From Flavobacteriaceae bacterium CRH (GTDB lineage Bacteria; Bacteroidota; Bacteroidia; Flavobacteriales; Flavobacteriaceae): a stretch of DNA of 64,000 nt. The notes below the pieces were generated by a model. The model did not search any database. It was not told the origin of the DNA and was given only the letters and a program-made list of their open reading frames with translations. The stretch covers positions 1 through 64,000 of the forward strand of contig LMAJ01000006.1 in the NCBI GenBank assembly GCA_001507425.1, given 5' to 3'. Numbering within the stretch: the first letter of the stretch is position 1; each line of letters starts with the position of its first letter. The translations under genes were made by a program, and so were the position numbers. Positions 55,822-64,000 of this stretch are shown one piece after another.

Positions 55822-57132
55822 TTAAAAATTAATATTTCCAGCTAATTCTTTCAAGGCAATTTCAGATAATTTTGCCTCATATTGAGCGTTGCTGTAACGT
55901 ACTTTTGCATTTACATAATTAAGCTGAGCTGTTCTGAAATCGATAGTTGTGATCGTTCCAATTCTAAATTTGTCTAAAGTAATTTGAAGATTTTGTTTGG
56001 CAATTGCTTCATTATCTTCCTCCAGATCAATTAATTCTAAGTTGGTTAAATAAGTTTGAAAAGCAGTACTCAATTGCGTATTCAAAATCATGTTTTGCTG
56101 TTCGATTGCAATTTGAGTGTTTTCAATTTGAAGCTTGGCTACTTTTTCATTTCGGTGCTGATTAAAACCATCAAATACATTTACTGATGCTGTAAAACCA
56201 TAATTTAAACCTCTTGCAGAAGACTGACTTGTAAATCCTAAACTAGATTGGCTGTCAGAAAAATTATATCCTGAATTTAAAGTGACGATTGGATAACGAT
56301 TCGCCCGAACTTGCTTAAGCTGCAACTCTGCAATACGTTTATTGATAACCTGAGATTCTAATGCCGGATTTTGTTTTTGTGCTAAATCCATCAAATTAGC
56401 CAAAACCAAAGTATTATCTACAACAACTAAATCAGTTACTTTAAAATCAATTTTTGCGTCACGAGCCAAATATTGATTCAGTAAAATTTTAGCATTCGCA
56501 TAAGATTTTTTTTGTCTTAGCAACGCCACCTGATCTGAATTTAAATCTACCTGAGCATTTAAAACCTCCAATTTTGAAGCTTTTCCGATTGTGAAACGGT
56601 TTTGGGCTAATTCTAATCTTTGTTTTGAAATTACAATTGTAGTATCTAAAGCAGCTAATTGCTGTTGCTGCTGCACTAAATCATAATAAGCAGAATTTAC
56701 CTGACCAATCTTTTCTAAAACCGTTCTCTTCAATTCAGAATCGCCTAATTTTTGAAGTTCTTTTAACTGATCTAATCTGGCAAACATTTTCATTCCGTCA
56801 AAAACCGTCCAGCCAAGATTTATACCATAATTTAAGCTATTATTTTTAGCATTGTCCAATGATGTCGAAGTGCCGTCCTGACGGGTTTGAGATGAATTCT
56901 GAATGCTATTGTTGTCTGTTACCGAGGCTGTTGCAATTGGCAGCATTCCAGCGTTTCCAATAGTTACATTGGTTTCGCTGATTTTGGTGTTGTTTTTTGC
57001 AATTCTAATTTCAAAATTATTCTCTAAAGCTATTTTCATAGCCTCTTCAATAGTCAGGACTTCCTGTGCATTTATTTTTGTAATGCAAAGAAAGAATAGT
57101 AGTAAACTGCGGAACAAAATTGTAGTATTCAT
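55822..57132 (-). CDS. TolC-family outer-membrane efflux protein
   Basis: A 436-residue outer-membrane channel protein with a signal peptide (MNTTILFRSLLLFFLCITKINA) and two OEP repeats of long helices; LTIEEAMKIALENNFEIRIA and ANRYPIVTLNSGYNFS are recognisable. It forms the exit duct for the RND pump encoded just upstream. The ATG at 57132 is the proper start, since it opens the signal peptide, although the frame extends 35 codons further and overlaps the pump gene's end. Confidence 0.9.
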   Translation of the reverse strand: MNTTILFRSLLLFFLCITKINAQEVLTIEEAMKIALENNFEIRIAKNNTKISETNVTIGNAGMLPIATASVTDNNSIQNSSQTRQDGTSTSLDNAKNNSLNYGINLGWTVFDGMKMFARLDQLKELQKLGDSELKRTVLEKIGQVNSAYYDLVQQQQQLAALDTTIVISKQRLELAQNRFTIGKASKLEVLNAQVDLNSDQVALLRQKKSYANAKILLNQYLARDAKIDFKVTDLVVVDNTLVLANLMDLAQKQNPALESQVINKRIAELQLKQVRANRYPIVTLNSGYNFSDSQSSLGFTSQSSARGLNYGFTASVNVFDGFNQHRNEKVAKLQIENTQIAIEQQNMILNTQLSTAFQTYLTNLELIDLEEDNEAIAKQNLQITLDKFRIGTITTIDFRTAQLNYVNAKVRYSNAQYEAKLSEIALKELAGNINF

Positions 57133-57199
57133 ATTGGGTTTCTTTTGCCGGAAATTCACGAATTCTTTTAAATTAATTCGTGAATTCAGGGCTAATAAA

Positions 57200-60100
57200 T
57201 TATTTGCTTTCTCTCTCGTATTCTTCGATATGATCAAATTCCGGATAATGTTTTCTGGCTTTAGACCACATTAAATATATCGCCGGAATTACAAAAAGTG
57301 TCAATGCTAATGAAAAAATGGTTCCTCCAACAATTACAACTCCCATTCCAATTCTACTCGTAGAAGCAGCTCCAAGTGACATTGCAATTGGTAAAGCTCC
57401 CAAAGCAATCGCTAAACTGGTCATTAAAATTGGACGTAAACGCGCTTCTGAAGCTTCTAAAATGGCCTCTAATTTTGGTTTTCCCTGTTCTCGTAACTGA
57501 TTTGCAAATTCGACTATCAAAATACCATTTTTGGTTACCAAACCAATAAGCATTACAGTTCCAATCTGGCTAAAGATATTCCACGTTTGATTGAATAACC
57601 ATAACGAGAATAAAGCGCCCGCAACCGCCATTGGTACGGTTAAAATGATAATAAGCGGATCGATAAAACTCTCAAATTGAGCAGCTAAAATTAAAAAGAT
57701 CAGTAATAAAGCTAATCCAAAAGCGAACGAAGTATTAGAACTACTCTCTACAAAATCGCGCGATTCTCCACTTAAATCTGTGGTAAAACTTTGATCTAAA
57801 ACTTTTGCTTTAATTCTGTCCATTTCCTCAATACCGTCGCTGATACTTTTTCCCGGTGCTAAACCTGCAGAAACGGTTGCCGACATATATCTGTTGTTAT
57901 GATACAATTGAGGCGGATTACTTTGTTCTTCAACTTTTACAACATTATCCATCTGAATAAGTTGCCCGCTTTTGCTTTTTACAAAGATAGAAGTCAAATC
58001 CAAAGGCTTCGAACGGTCTTTTTGATCAAATTGACCGATAACCTGATATTGTTTTCCGTTTTTAATAAAATAGCCAAAACGTTGTCCGCTTAAGGAAAGT
58101 TGAAGCGTTTGAGCAATATCCATAATCGAAATTCCTAAACTTTCTGCTTTTGCACGGTCAATACTTACGTTGATTTCTGGTTTATTAAATTTCAGGTTTA
58201 CATCTGTAGTCGAAAAAACATCACTTTTACCAACTTCATCCATAAAAACCGGAATTTTTTCTCTCAGTTTTTCAAAAGTAGGAGCCTGAATAATATATTG
58301 AATCGGAAGTCCGCCACGTCTGTTTACCGCAATTGTAGGTTGTTGCGTTACAGAAGTTTTGGCACTCGGATATTTTTTAGTCCATTTAGTTAATTTATCG
58401 GCGATCTCTTTTTGAGATTTTTCTCTTTCGTCAACATCTTTTAAAGTAAGCCTAACGGTTCCTGAATTTACAGCGTTTGAACTAAATCCCGGCGAAGTAA
58501 TTACCAAACTCACTTTTTTCTCCGGAATAGAGTCATCAATTAGTTTCGAGATTTCCTGCATAAAACGATCCGTATATTCATACGAAGATCCTTCAGGAGT
58601 CGTCATTCTCATTGTTACAGAACTACGGTCATCATAGGGAGCAGTTTCTTTTGGAAGTATGGTAAAAAATAAATATATCAATCCAAAACAAACAATTAGA
58701 ATAGGAAAGCTTAACCATTTTTTTGCGATAAAACGTTGTAATGAATCTGCATAACCGCTGTTTAATTTTTCGAAAAAGGGTTCTGTTTTTACGTAGAATT
58801 TAGATTTTTTCTGTTCTCCGCCTTTCATTAAATAGGCATTCAGCATTGGCGTTAAAGTCAGTGAAACAAAGGCAGAAATTAATACTGCGGCTCCAATTAC
58901 CACTCCAAATTCCCGAAAGAGTCGGCCTACGAAACCTTCTAAGAAGATTACAGGCAAAAATACCGCTGCAAGCGTTACCGAAATAGAAATTACAGCATAG
59001 AAAATTTCATTAGAACCTTTAATTGCTGCTTCAATTGGCGACATTCCTTCTTCTACTTTTTTAAAGATATTCTCTGTTACCACAATTCCGTCATCCACAA
59101 CCAAACCGGTTGCCAAAACGATTGCTAACAATGTTAAAACGTTGATCGAGAATCCAAAAAGCCACATAATGAAGAAAGTAGCAATTAACGAAACCGGAAT
59201 ATCAATTAAAGGCCTGAACGCAATTGCCCAGTCTCTAAAAAATAAATAGATAATAATGATTACCAAAATGATAGAAATCCCTAATGTTTCAGCAACTTCA
59301 AGAACCGATTTTTTAACGAAAATCGTGTTATCAAGAGCAATATTTAGTTTAATATCTTTTGGAAGGTCTTTCTTTAAAGCTTCAAATTTTTTATAAAATT
59401 CTTTCGAAATGTCTAAATAATTGGCACCAGGCATTGGCACAATGGCCAAACCAACAAGCGGAAGCCCGGACTGGCTTAATTTTGTTTCTAAATTTTCAGG
59501 TCCTAATTCGGCACCTCCAACATCACTTAAACGAACAATTTTATCTCCGTCGGTACGAATAATAATATTATTGAATTCTTCCGGTTTAGATAAATTTCCG
59601 ATTGTTTTTACGGTAAGCTCTGTATTATTTCCGGTTAGTTTTCCCGAAGGTAATTCGACATTTTGAGCATTCAATGCATCACGAACTTCTGCTACCGTAC
59701 AGCCGTAAGCCGTTAATTTTACAGGATCAATCCACAAACGCATGGCGTAGCGTTTTTGTCCCCAAATTTGAACGGTGCTTACGCCGGGAATTGTTTCTAA
59801 ACGTTGTGAAATTACATTTTCGGCATAATCACTTAATTCTAAAGAACTTCTGGTATCACTTTGAACGGTCATCGAAATAATAGCTTCACTATCAGCATCG
59901 GCTTTAGAAACTACAGGCGGTGCGTCAATATCCTGTGGTAAACTTCGAACGGCTTGCGAAACTTTATCACGAACATCGTTTGCAGCTTCTTCAAGATTTT
60001 TATCCAGATTAAATTCTATGGTTATATTACTGCTTCCCTGATTACTTGATGACGTAATATTTCGGATTCCGTCAATCGCATTTACGGCTTTCTCCAGAGG

Positions 60101-60295
60101 TTCAGTAATTTGCGATTCAATAATATCAGAATTGGCTCCGGTATAACTGGTCCTGATAGACACCTGCGCCGGATCAATAGAAGGGAATTCCCGAACACCC
60201 AAAAAGGTATAACCAATGAAACCGAATAAAATAATTAAAAGATTCAGTACAATGGTTAAAACAGGTCTTCTTATACTTGTAGTTGATAAACTCAT
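57200..60295 (-). CDS. RND family efflux pump, inner-membrane transporter
   Basis: A 1031-residue HAE1-type RND pump (AcrB/MexF-like) with 12 membrane helices and two large periplasmic loops. The proton-relay helix 4 shows LLAIVLATGLVVDDGIVVTENI with its two Asp residues, and the N-terminus (RRPVLTIVLNLLIILFG; VREFPSIDPAQVSI) is typical. It drives export of drugs or other hydrophobic compounds with the adaptor encoded upstream and the TolC-like protein downstream; the substrate is unknown. Confidence 0.95.
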   Translation of the reverse strand: MSLSTTSIRRPVLTIVLNLLIILFGFIGYTFLGVREFPSIDPAQVSIRTSYTGANSDIIESQITEPLEKAVNAIDGIRNITSSSNQGSSNITIEFNLDKNLEEAANDVRDKVSQAVRSLPQDIDAPPVVSKADADSEAIISMTVQSDTRSSLELSDYAENVISQRLETIPGVSTVQIWGQKRYAMRLWIDPVKLTAYGCTVAEVRDALNAQNVELPSGKLTGNNTELTVKTIGNLSKPEEFNNIIIRTDGDKIVRLSDVGGAELGPENLETKLSQSGLPLVGLAIVPMPGANYLDISKEFYKKFEALKKDLPKDIKLNIALDNTIFVKKSVLEVAETLGISIILVIIIIYLFFRDWAIAFRPLIDIPVSLIATFFIMWLFGFSINVLTLLAIVLATGLVVDDGIVVTENIFKKVEEGMSPIEAAIKGSNEIFYAVISISVTLAAVFLPVIFLEGFVGRLFREFGVVIGAAVLISAFVSLTLTPMLNAYLMKGGEQKKSKFYVKTEPFFEKLNSGYADSLQRFIAKKWLSFPILIVCFGLIYLFFTILPKETAPYDDRSSVTMRMTTPEGSSYEYTDRFMQEISKLIDDSIPEKKVSLVITSPGFSSNAVNSGTVRLTLKDVDEREKSQKEIADKLTKWTKKYPSAKTSVTQQPTIAVNRRGGLPIQYIIQAPTFEKLREKIPVFMDEVGKSDVFSTTDVNLKFNKPEINVSIDRAKAESLGISIMDIAQTLQLSLSGQRFGYFIKNGKQYQVIGQFDQKDRSKPLDLTSIFVKSKSGQLIQMDNVVKVEEQSNPPQLYHNNRYMSATVSAGLAPGKSISDGIEEMDRIKAKVLDQSFTTDLSGESRDFVESSSNTSFAFGLALLLIFLILAAQFESFIDPLIIILTVPMAVAGALFSLWLFNQTWNIFSQIGTVMLIGLVTKNGILIVEFANQLREQGKPKLEAILEASEARLRPILMTSLAIALGALPIAMSLGAASTSRIGMGVVIVGGTIFSLALTLFVIPAIYLMWSKARKHYPEFDHIEEYERESK

Positions 60296-60429
60296 GGGTG
60301 ATTTTATGATTTTAGATTTTGGATTGTAGATTTAAGATTTATTCAACCTAAAACATTTTTATCTAAAAATCTATAATTATATTATTTGAATGGATTTAGA
60401 TTCCTGATGATTTAATCTGAAATCTACAA

Positions 60430-61488
60430 TTATTTTACTTTAACTTTTATCGGAGCTTCATTTTTAAGTGACATAACGCCACTAGTAATCAATGTATCTC
60501 CGGCTTTTAATCCTGATAAAATCAAAATAGAAGAATCTGTTCTTGTTGTAGCATCAACCATAACTTCTTTGGCTTTGCCCATATTGGCAATATATACTTT
60601 TTTACCATCTTGTACAGGAACAATTGCTTCTGTAGGAATAACAATGGCATCTTTTATAATGTTTAAAGGTAATTTTACATCGGCAAATGTACCGGGGAAA
60701 AGTTTTCCGTCGATATTATCTGCAATAGCGCGAATTTTTAAGGTACGGGTTGCAACTTCAATTTCGGGCTCGATCGCGTAGATTTTTGCCGTATACGTTT
60801 TATCAGATCCTGAAACAGAAAAATCGATTGTTGAACCTGATTTTACTTGTGCCGCATATTTTTCCGGAATAGAAAATGTAATTTTTAATTTTCCTGTATT
60901 TACCAATTTGGCAACCAATACGGTTGGCGTAATATAAGTTCCAGGTGAAATAGAACGCAAACCAATTTTTCCTGAAAACGGAGCTTTTACAGCTGTTTTT
61001 GCAATTTGAGCCCTAATTAACTGGCTTTGAGCTTTCATCGAAGCATAGTCAGCGTTGGCAACATCAAATTCTTCCTGGCTAATGGCTTCTTTTTGTAAAA
61101 GTAATTTGGCTCTTCGTTCGTTTTCGCCCGCTAAACCTTCTTTGGTAATGGCTTGTCTTAATTGTGCTTTTAATTCAATATCATTTACTTTAAAAAGTAC
61201 CTGACCTTTATTTATATAAGTTCCCTCTGTGAAGTAAATACCTTCTACAATTCCTGAAACCTCGCTATGAATTTCTATTTGCTCGTTGGCTTCAATAGAT
61301 CCTGATAATGATAGATTATTATCGAAAGTAGAAGTTTTAACTACAACCCCGCTAACAGTTGTAGGTTTGTCTTTGTCGCCCGATTTTTTAGATTCGTCGT
61401 TTTTACTTTTGTTAGATACAATTCGGTAAGTGATAAACCCTGCAAGAACTATAATTATAAGGGCGTAAATAAGGTTTTTTACTTTCAT
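60430..61488 (-). CDS. RND efflux periplasmic adaptor (membrane fusion protein)
   Basis: A 352-residue adaptor with an N-terminal membrane helix (LIYALIIIVLAGFITYRIV), a lipoyl-like segment (IEIHSEVSGIVEGIYFTEGTYINKGQVLFKVN), a short helical hairpin (about 110-165) and a beta-barrel domain continuing to VIPTEAIVPVQDGKKVY. It links the RND pump to the TolC-like channel. It is first in the operon; its promoter box is at 61532-61539. The 134-bp gap to the pump gene holds repeated GATTTTAGATTT-type motifs. Confidence 0.9.
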   Translation of the reverse strand: MKVKNLIYALIIIVLAGFITYRIVSNKSKNDESKKSGDKDKPTTVSGVVVKTSTFDNNLSLSGSIEANEQIEIHSEVSGIVEGIYFTEGTYINKGQVLFKVNDIELKAQLRQAITKEGLAGENERRAKLLLQKEAISQEEFDVANADYASMKAQSQLIRAQIAKTAVKAPFSGKIGLRSISPGTYITPTVLVAKLVNTGKLKITFSIPEKYAAQVKSGSTIDFSVSGSDKTYTAKIYAIEPEIEVATRTLKIRAIADNIDGKLFPGTFADVKLPLNIIKDAIVIPTEAIVPVQDGKKVYIANMGKAKEVMVDATTRTDSSILILSGLKAGDTLITSGVMSLKNEAPIKVKVK

Positions 61489-62063
61489 AAAATTGAGGTA
61501 AAGGTATTTTTTGGATATGTTTAGTAGCTGGCAAATTTAACTTTTTGTATCGAAATCGAAAGGTGTTGGATGTAATTTAACACTTGGATTACAATAAATT
61601 TAAACAACTGTTTAATAGTGGTTTCTGCAAAAACTTTTGCAGTTAGACATGCTTTTTAAAGAAAGGTTTAAAATGATTTTGATTTTTTTTAAGAATTTTT
61701 AATCCTTTCAAATCATTCTTCGGTATAAAGATTAAAAATCAGGATATTATAACTATAAATTCAAAGTAAAAACACAAAATATTTTTCATACTGAAGCCAG
61801 TAAATACGTAGCATTCGTAAATATTAAATATTTTTTTAAGCAATTTGTCTGATTTTTTTTGCACTTTATCGATTTTATTTGTAACATTGATAAGCTTAAA
61901 CAAAATGGTAGTTTTTTTGTGAGAATTTAATGTTTTCGGCGTATAAGTGTTAAAGTATGTAGGTTTTTTATTTTATTTTAAGTTAAAAATTTGCTTTAGT
62001 ATAACTAAATAATTAACAAGTGTTTAATTTTAGTTTGATTTTATATCAAAAACTACCTAATTT
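61489..62063. other. Long divergent gene-free stretch
   Basis: This 575-bp very AT-rich stretch separates the efflux operon from the thioredoxin-like gene. It holds the efflux promoter box near the left end. Imperfect inverted motifs occur around 61690-61740 (TTTTTAATCCTTT against AAAGATTAAAAA). No reading frame was credible. No clear promoter was found for the rightward gene. It has room for regulator sites that cannot be identified by eye. Confidence 0.6.
61532..61539 (-). promoter_or_regulatory. TAnnTTTG box for the RND efflux operon
   Basis: On the minus strand TAAATTTG, 43 bp before the adaptor ATG at 61488. Confidence 0.5.
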
Positions 62064-62663
62064 ATGAGAAAAAAAATACTCGTTGTTTTATGGATCACAT
62101 TGTTGTTTTCTGCCATTTCTTTTTTGTTTTGGCAAAATGAATTAAAATACACTTTGCCAACGCCAATTCCGGCTAATTATCATAGCGTTGCCATGGGGTC
62201 GAGAATTGATTTAGGAAAATGCTGGTCAACGAATAATAAACCCATTTTTATACATTTTTTTAATCCGGATTGTCCGTGTTCACGCTTCAATATTCCTCAC
62301 GTAAGCGGATTGATTAAAAAATACGGAGAAAAAATCAATTTTAAAATTGTTGTGCTCAACAAAAATAAGGATTTTACAATAGAAGAAATCCAGAAAAAGT
62401 TTGGTGCAGCTATTCCTGTTTATTTCGATGATGCAATGGCCAAAAAATGTGGTGTGTTTTCTACGCCGCAAGCAGTCCTTATAGATGCTTCTCAAAAATT
62501 ATATTACCGCGGCAACTACAATAAGACCAGATATTGTACCAATGCCGACAGCAATTATGCGCAAATGGCAATAGACGCTTTGCTTAAACAAACCCAGCCC
62601 CCCTTATTTAATGCTTTAGCTCTTAGAGCGTACGGATGCTCATTACCAAAATGTACTAAATAA
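62064..62663 (+). CDS. Membrane-anchored thioredoxin-like protein
   Basis: A 199-residue protein with one N-terminal membrane helix (about 5-24) and a thioredoxin-like domain: strand PIFIHFFNPDCPCSRFN, with a CPCS active site in place of CxxC, the strand NFKIVVLNK, and the cis-proline loop VFSTPQAVLID. The C-terminus adds a YGCSLPKC pair of cysteines. It faces the periplasm and may reduce or carry oxidising equivalents. It starts the small cluster with the kinase-like membrane protein, 30 bp ahead. Confidence 0.75.
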   Translation: MRKKILVVLWITLLFSAISFLFWQNELKYTLPTPIPANYHSVAMGSRIDLGKCWSTNNKPIFIHFFNPDCPCSRFNIPHVSGLIKKYGEKINFKIVVLNKNKDFTIEEIQKKFGAAIPVYFDDAMAKKCGVFSTPQAVLIDASQKLYYRGNYNKTRYCTNADSNYAQMAIDALLKQTQPPLFNALALRAYGCSLPKCTK

Positions 62664-62693
62664 ATCTAACCCTTAACCAAAATTACAACCATT

Positions 62694-63548
62694 ATGAAAA
62701 CAAAAGCCAGTTTAAATGAGCAGGACTATCTGCACAGTTTTATGTCGACAATGACACAAAAATCGGATACTATTATTAACTATGTTCTTGCCGCTTATTT
62801 CCTTCTCGGAATCGGTCTTTCTTTTAAGTACGATACCTTCGAGATAGGAGTGGGAGTTGGTACTTTAAATTTATTAATGTATTATTCGGCTAAAATTTTA
62901 CTCAAAAAATCAAATTTCTATCAATATGTTTTGTCAGTGGTATTGGCTGTTTTTATGGCGCAGTATATTTATCAGATGCACGGTTTATTCGAGATGCATT
63001 TTACGGTATTTATTGCAAGTACAATCCTGATTATTTACCAAAACTGGAAATTACAGATTCCGTTAACGCTTTTGGTTGTTTTGCATCACGCAGGTTTGGC
63101 TTACATGCAAAACTTTGTTTATCAGGACCCAAAAGGATTACAAGTTTATTTTTCTCAGGTAAATTTTGATATCGAAACCTTACTTATTCACGTAATATTG
63201 GCTGCGGTCGTATTTTTTATGAACGGGTATTGGGCCTATTATTTTAAAGAACACAGCCAGAATCATATTTCTAAAATATCTGATGAATATGAATTGGAAA
63301 ATATCAAATTAGCTTCTGCAAAATACAGCTCACAATCGGCAACAAAAGAATATAATGACTTTGTACACAGAACAACTTTAGATTTAAAATATCCTGTAAG
63401 TTCTGTTTTAAAATTAATAGATGTTACTAAAGGACATACCGATAATGATAAATTATTGAGTTATCTTGAAATGATGAGAGAAAGTGCTAAAAAAATTGAT
63501 GATTTGGTGAATGATATTCACGTAAAATCAACTAACAGCAGAAGTTAA
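62694..63548 (+). CDS. Membrane protein with kinase-like dimerisation domain but no phospho-His
   Basis: A 284-residue protein. Residues 25-190 form about six membrane helices, with the motif HGLFEMHFTVFIASTILIIY and a later VVLHHAGLAYMQ seen in sensor domains of chemoreceptors and kinases. After a short coil, residues about 218-277 resemble the HisKA dimerisation helices (YNDFVHRTTLDLKYPVSSV ... LSYLEMMRESAKKIDDLVNDI). In active kinases the box reads STSHDLRxPL; here Leu229 replaces the His. The protein ends right after this domain, with no ATPase part. It cannot be a normal kinase; it may pair with a true kinase or act as a decoy. Confidence 0.6.
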   Translation: MKTKASLNEQDYLHSFMSTMTQKSDTIINYVLAAYFLLGIGLSFKYDTFEIGVGVGTLNLLMYYSAKILLKKSNFYQYVLSVVLAVFMAQYIYQMHGLFEMHFTVFIASTILIIYQNWKLQIPLTLLVVLHHAGLAYMQNFVYQDPKGLQVYFSQVNFDIETLLIHVILAAVVFFMNGYWAYYFKEHSQNHISKISDEYELENIKLASAKYSSQSATKEYNDFVHRTTLDLKYPVSSVLKLIDVTKGHTDNDKLLSYLEMMRESAKKIDDLVNDIHVKSTNSRS

Positions 63549-63609
63549 ACCAGAATAATTTCAATCCACTTTACTTCCCCAAAATCAATTATAAACCTAA
63601 TCTCATTTT

Positions 63610-63954
63610 ATGTCTAAACACGATTTTGAATCAGCCATTACCAAGCTGATTTCTCTAAAAAATTCTTTTGATGTTTTTCTGAAAAATAATGCATCGCAGG
63701 ATTCATTTGAAAAAATTGAATCTGACACCGAATTTGGAAAAGCGGTTGCTGAAATTTTTAATGAAAACAAAGATAATCCCAATGCTAAAAATTTAGATTT
63801 TCAATACAAAAAACTCATTCAGATTGCCAACGATATTCAGCATTTAAAAACGGTAAATGATAATACCTTGCCTGATTGGCTGGAAGATGAATTAGAAGCT
63901 GTTTTTAAGAAAATAAAAGATCTGTTAGCAATTCTGGAAAAAGAACTTAATTAG
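63610..63954 (+). CDS. Small helical protein of unknown function
   Basis: A 114-residue cytoplasmic protein, predicted mostly helical by its heptad-like spacing of Leu and Ile, and acidic at the C-terminus (WLEDELEAVFKKIKDLLAILEKEL). No domain was recognised. It lies 61 bp after the kinase-like gene in the same direction and probably belongs to the same unit, so a cytoplasmic partner of that protein is a reasonable guess. Confidence 0.6.
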   Translation: MSKHDFESAITKLISLKNSFDVFLKNNASQDSFEKIESDTEFGKAVAEIFNENKDNPNAKNLDFQYKKLIQIANDIQHLKTVNDNTLPDWLEDELEAVFKKIKDLLAILEKELN

Positions 63955-64000
63955 AAACTCTTCAATAAAACACCATTTTATAAGCAGAAATGCAAGTATA

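Noticed and set aside
57133..57237. Upstream extension of the TolC-like protein
   Set aside because: It would place 35 charged residues before a perfect signal peptide and overlap the pump gene; the ATG at 57132 is sufficient.
1..64000. tRNA, rRNA, integrase, transposase or phage genes
   Set aside because: None was recognised on either strand; the gene content is ordinary chromosomal with accessory uptake and efflux loci.

Overview
The window is AT-rich chromosomal DNA from a Flavobacterium-like member of the Bacteroidota. Lineage markers are a PorX-type response regulator with a PglZ domain, a secreted protein with a type 9 secretion (T9SS) C-terminal signal, a SusC/SusD pair with an ECF sigma and FecR anti-sigma, an LpxC-FabZ fusion, MutS2 without an Smr domain, and promoters of the TAnnTTTG type. 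No tRNA, rRNA, transposase, phage gene or CRISPR array was seen.

Layout. 1-2.8 kb (minus): a tight operon of an ankyrin protein, a DUF2271 protein and a PepSY membrane protein cut by the window edge, then a DUF1810 protein. 3.1-8.8 kb (plus): a sigma-54 activator with three GAF-like domains, followed by a near-consensus sigma-54 promoter and a stress/quinone-type set (SDR, pirin, small acidic protein, YCII protein). 8.9-13.9 kb: bestrophin, AraC regulator, SLAC1/TDT channel, then a TetR regulator and MFS pump flanked by two matching palindromic operators. 14-20.7 kb: DCC oxidoreductase, MutS2, uracil-DNA glycosylase, alanine dehydrogenase, GNAT, TsaE. 20.8-30.2 kb: porX, an HD hydrolase, the lipid A run lpxD-lpxC/fabZ-lpxA, efp, a second lpxD-like gene, an NTF2-like gene and sucD.

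30.3-35.4 kb: a small protein with a faint GIY-YIG-like pattern and a 1503-residue three-module leucine-rich-repeat T9SS substrate. 35.6-45.9 kb: a complete ECF/FecR/SusC/SusD uptake locus with a zinc metallohydrolase lipoprotein and a DUF4302 lipoprotein, ending with a small membrane protein and a 78-residue four-cysteine peptide whose N-terminus looks like a Bacteroidota secretion leader. 46-53.7 kb: fabG, a VWA-like membrane protein, a LysR/YeiH pair, a secreted unknown and a zinc phospholipase/nuclease-like protein. 53.9-61.5 kb (minus): RND efflux adaptor, pump and TolC, then a second bestrophin/AraC pair. 62-64 kb: a thioredoxin-like protein, a membrane protein that looks like a histidine kinase without its phospho-accepting His and ATPase domain, and a small helical protein.

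The most unusual items are the leader-like peptide ending the SusCD locus, the kinase-like protein with Leu where His is expected, the probable sigma-54 activator/promoter pair, the MFS gene with no ordinary start codon, and several intergenic inverted-repeat families, including mini-hairpins whose stems change but stay complementary. Family names come from recognising sequence patterns; no database search was possible.
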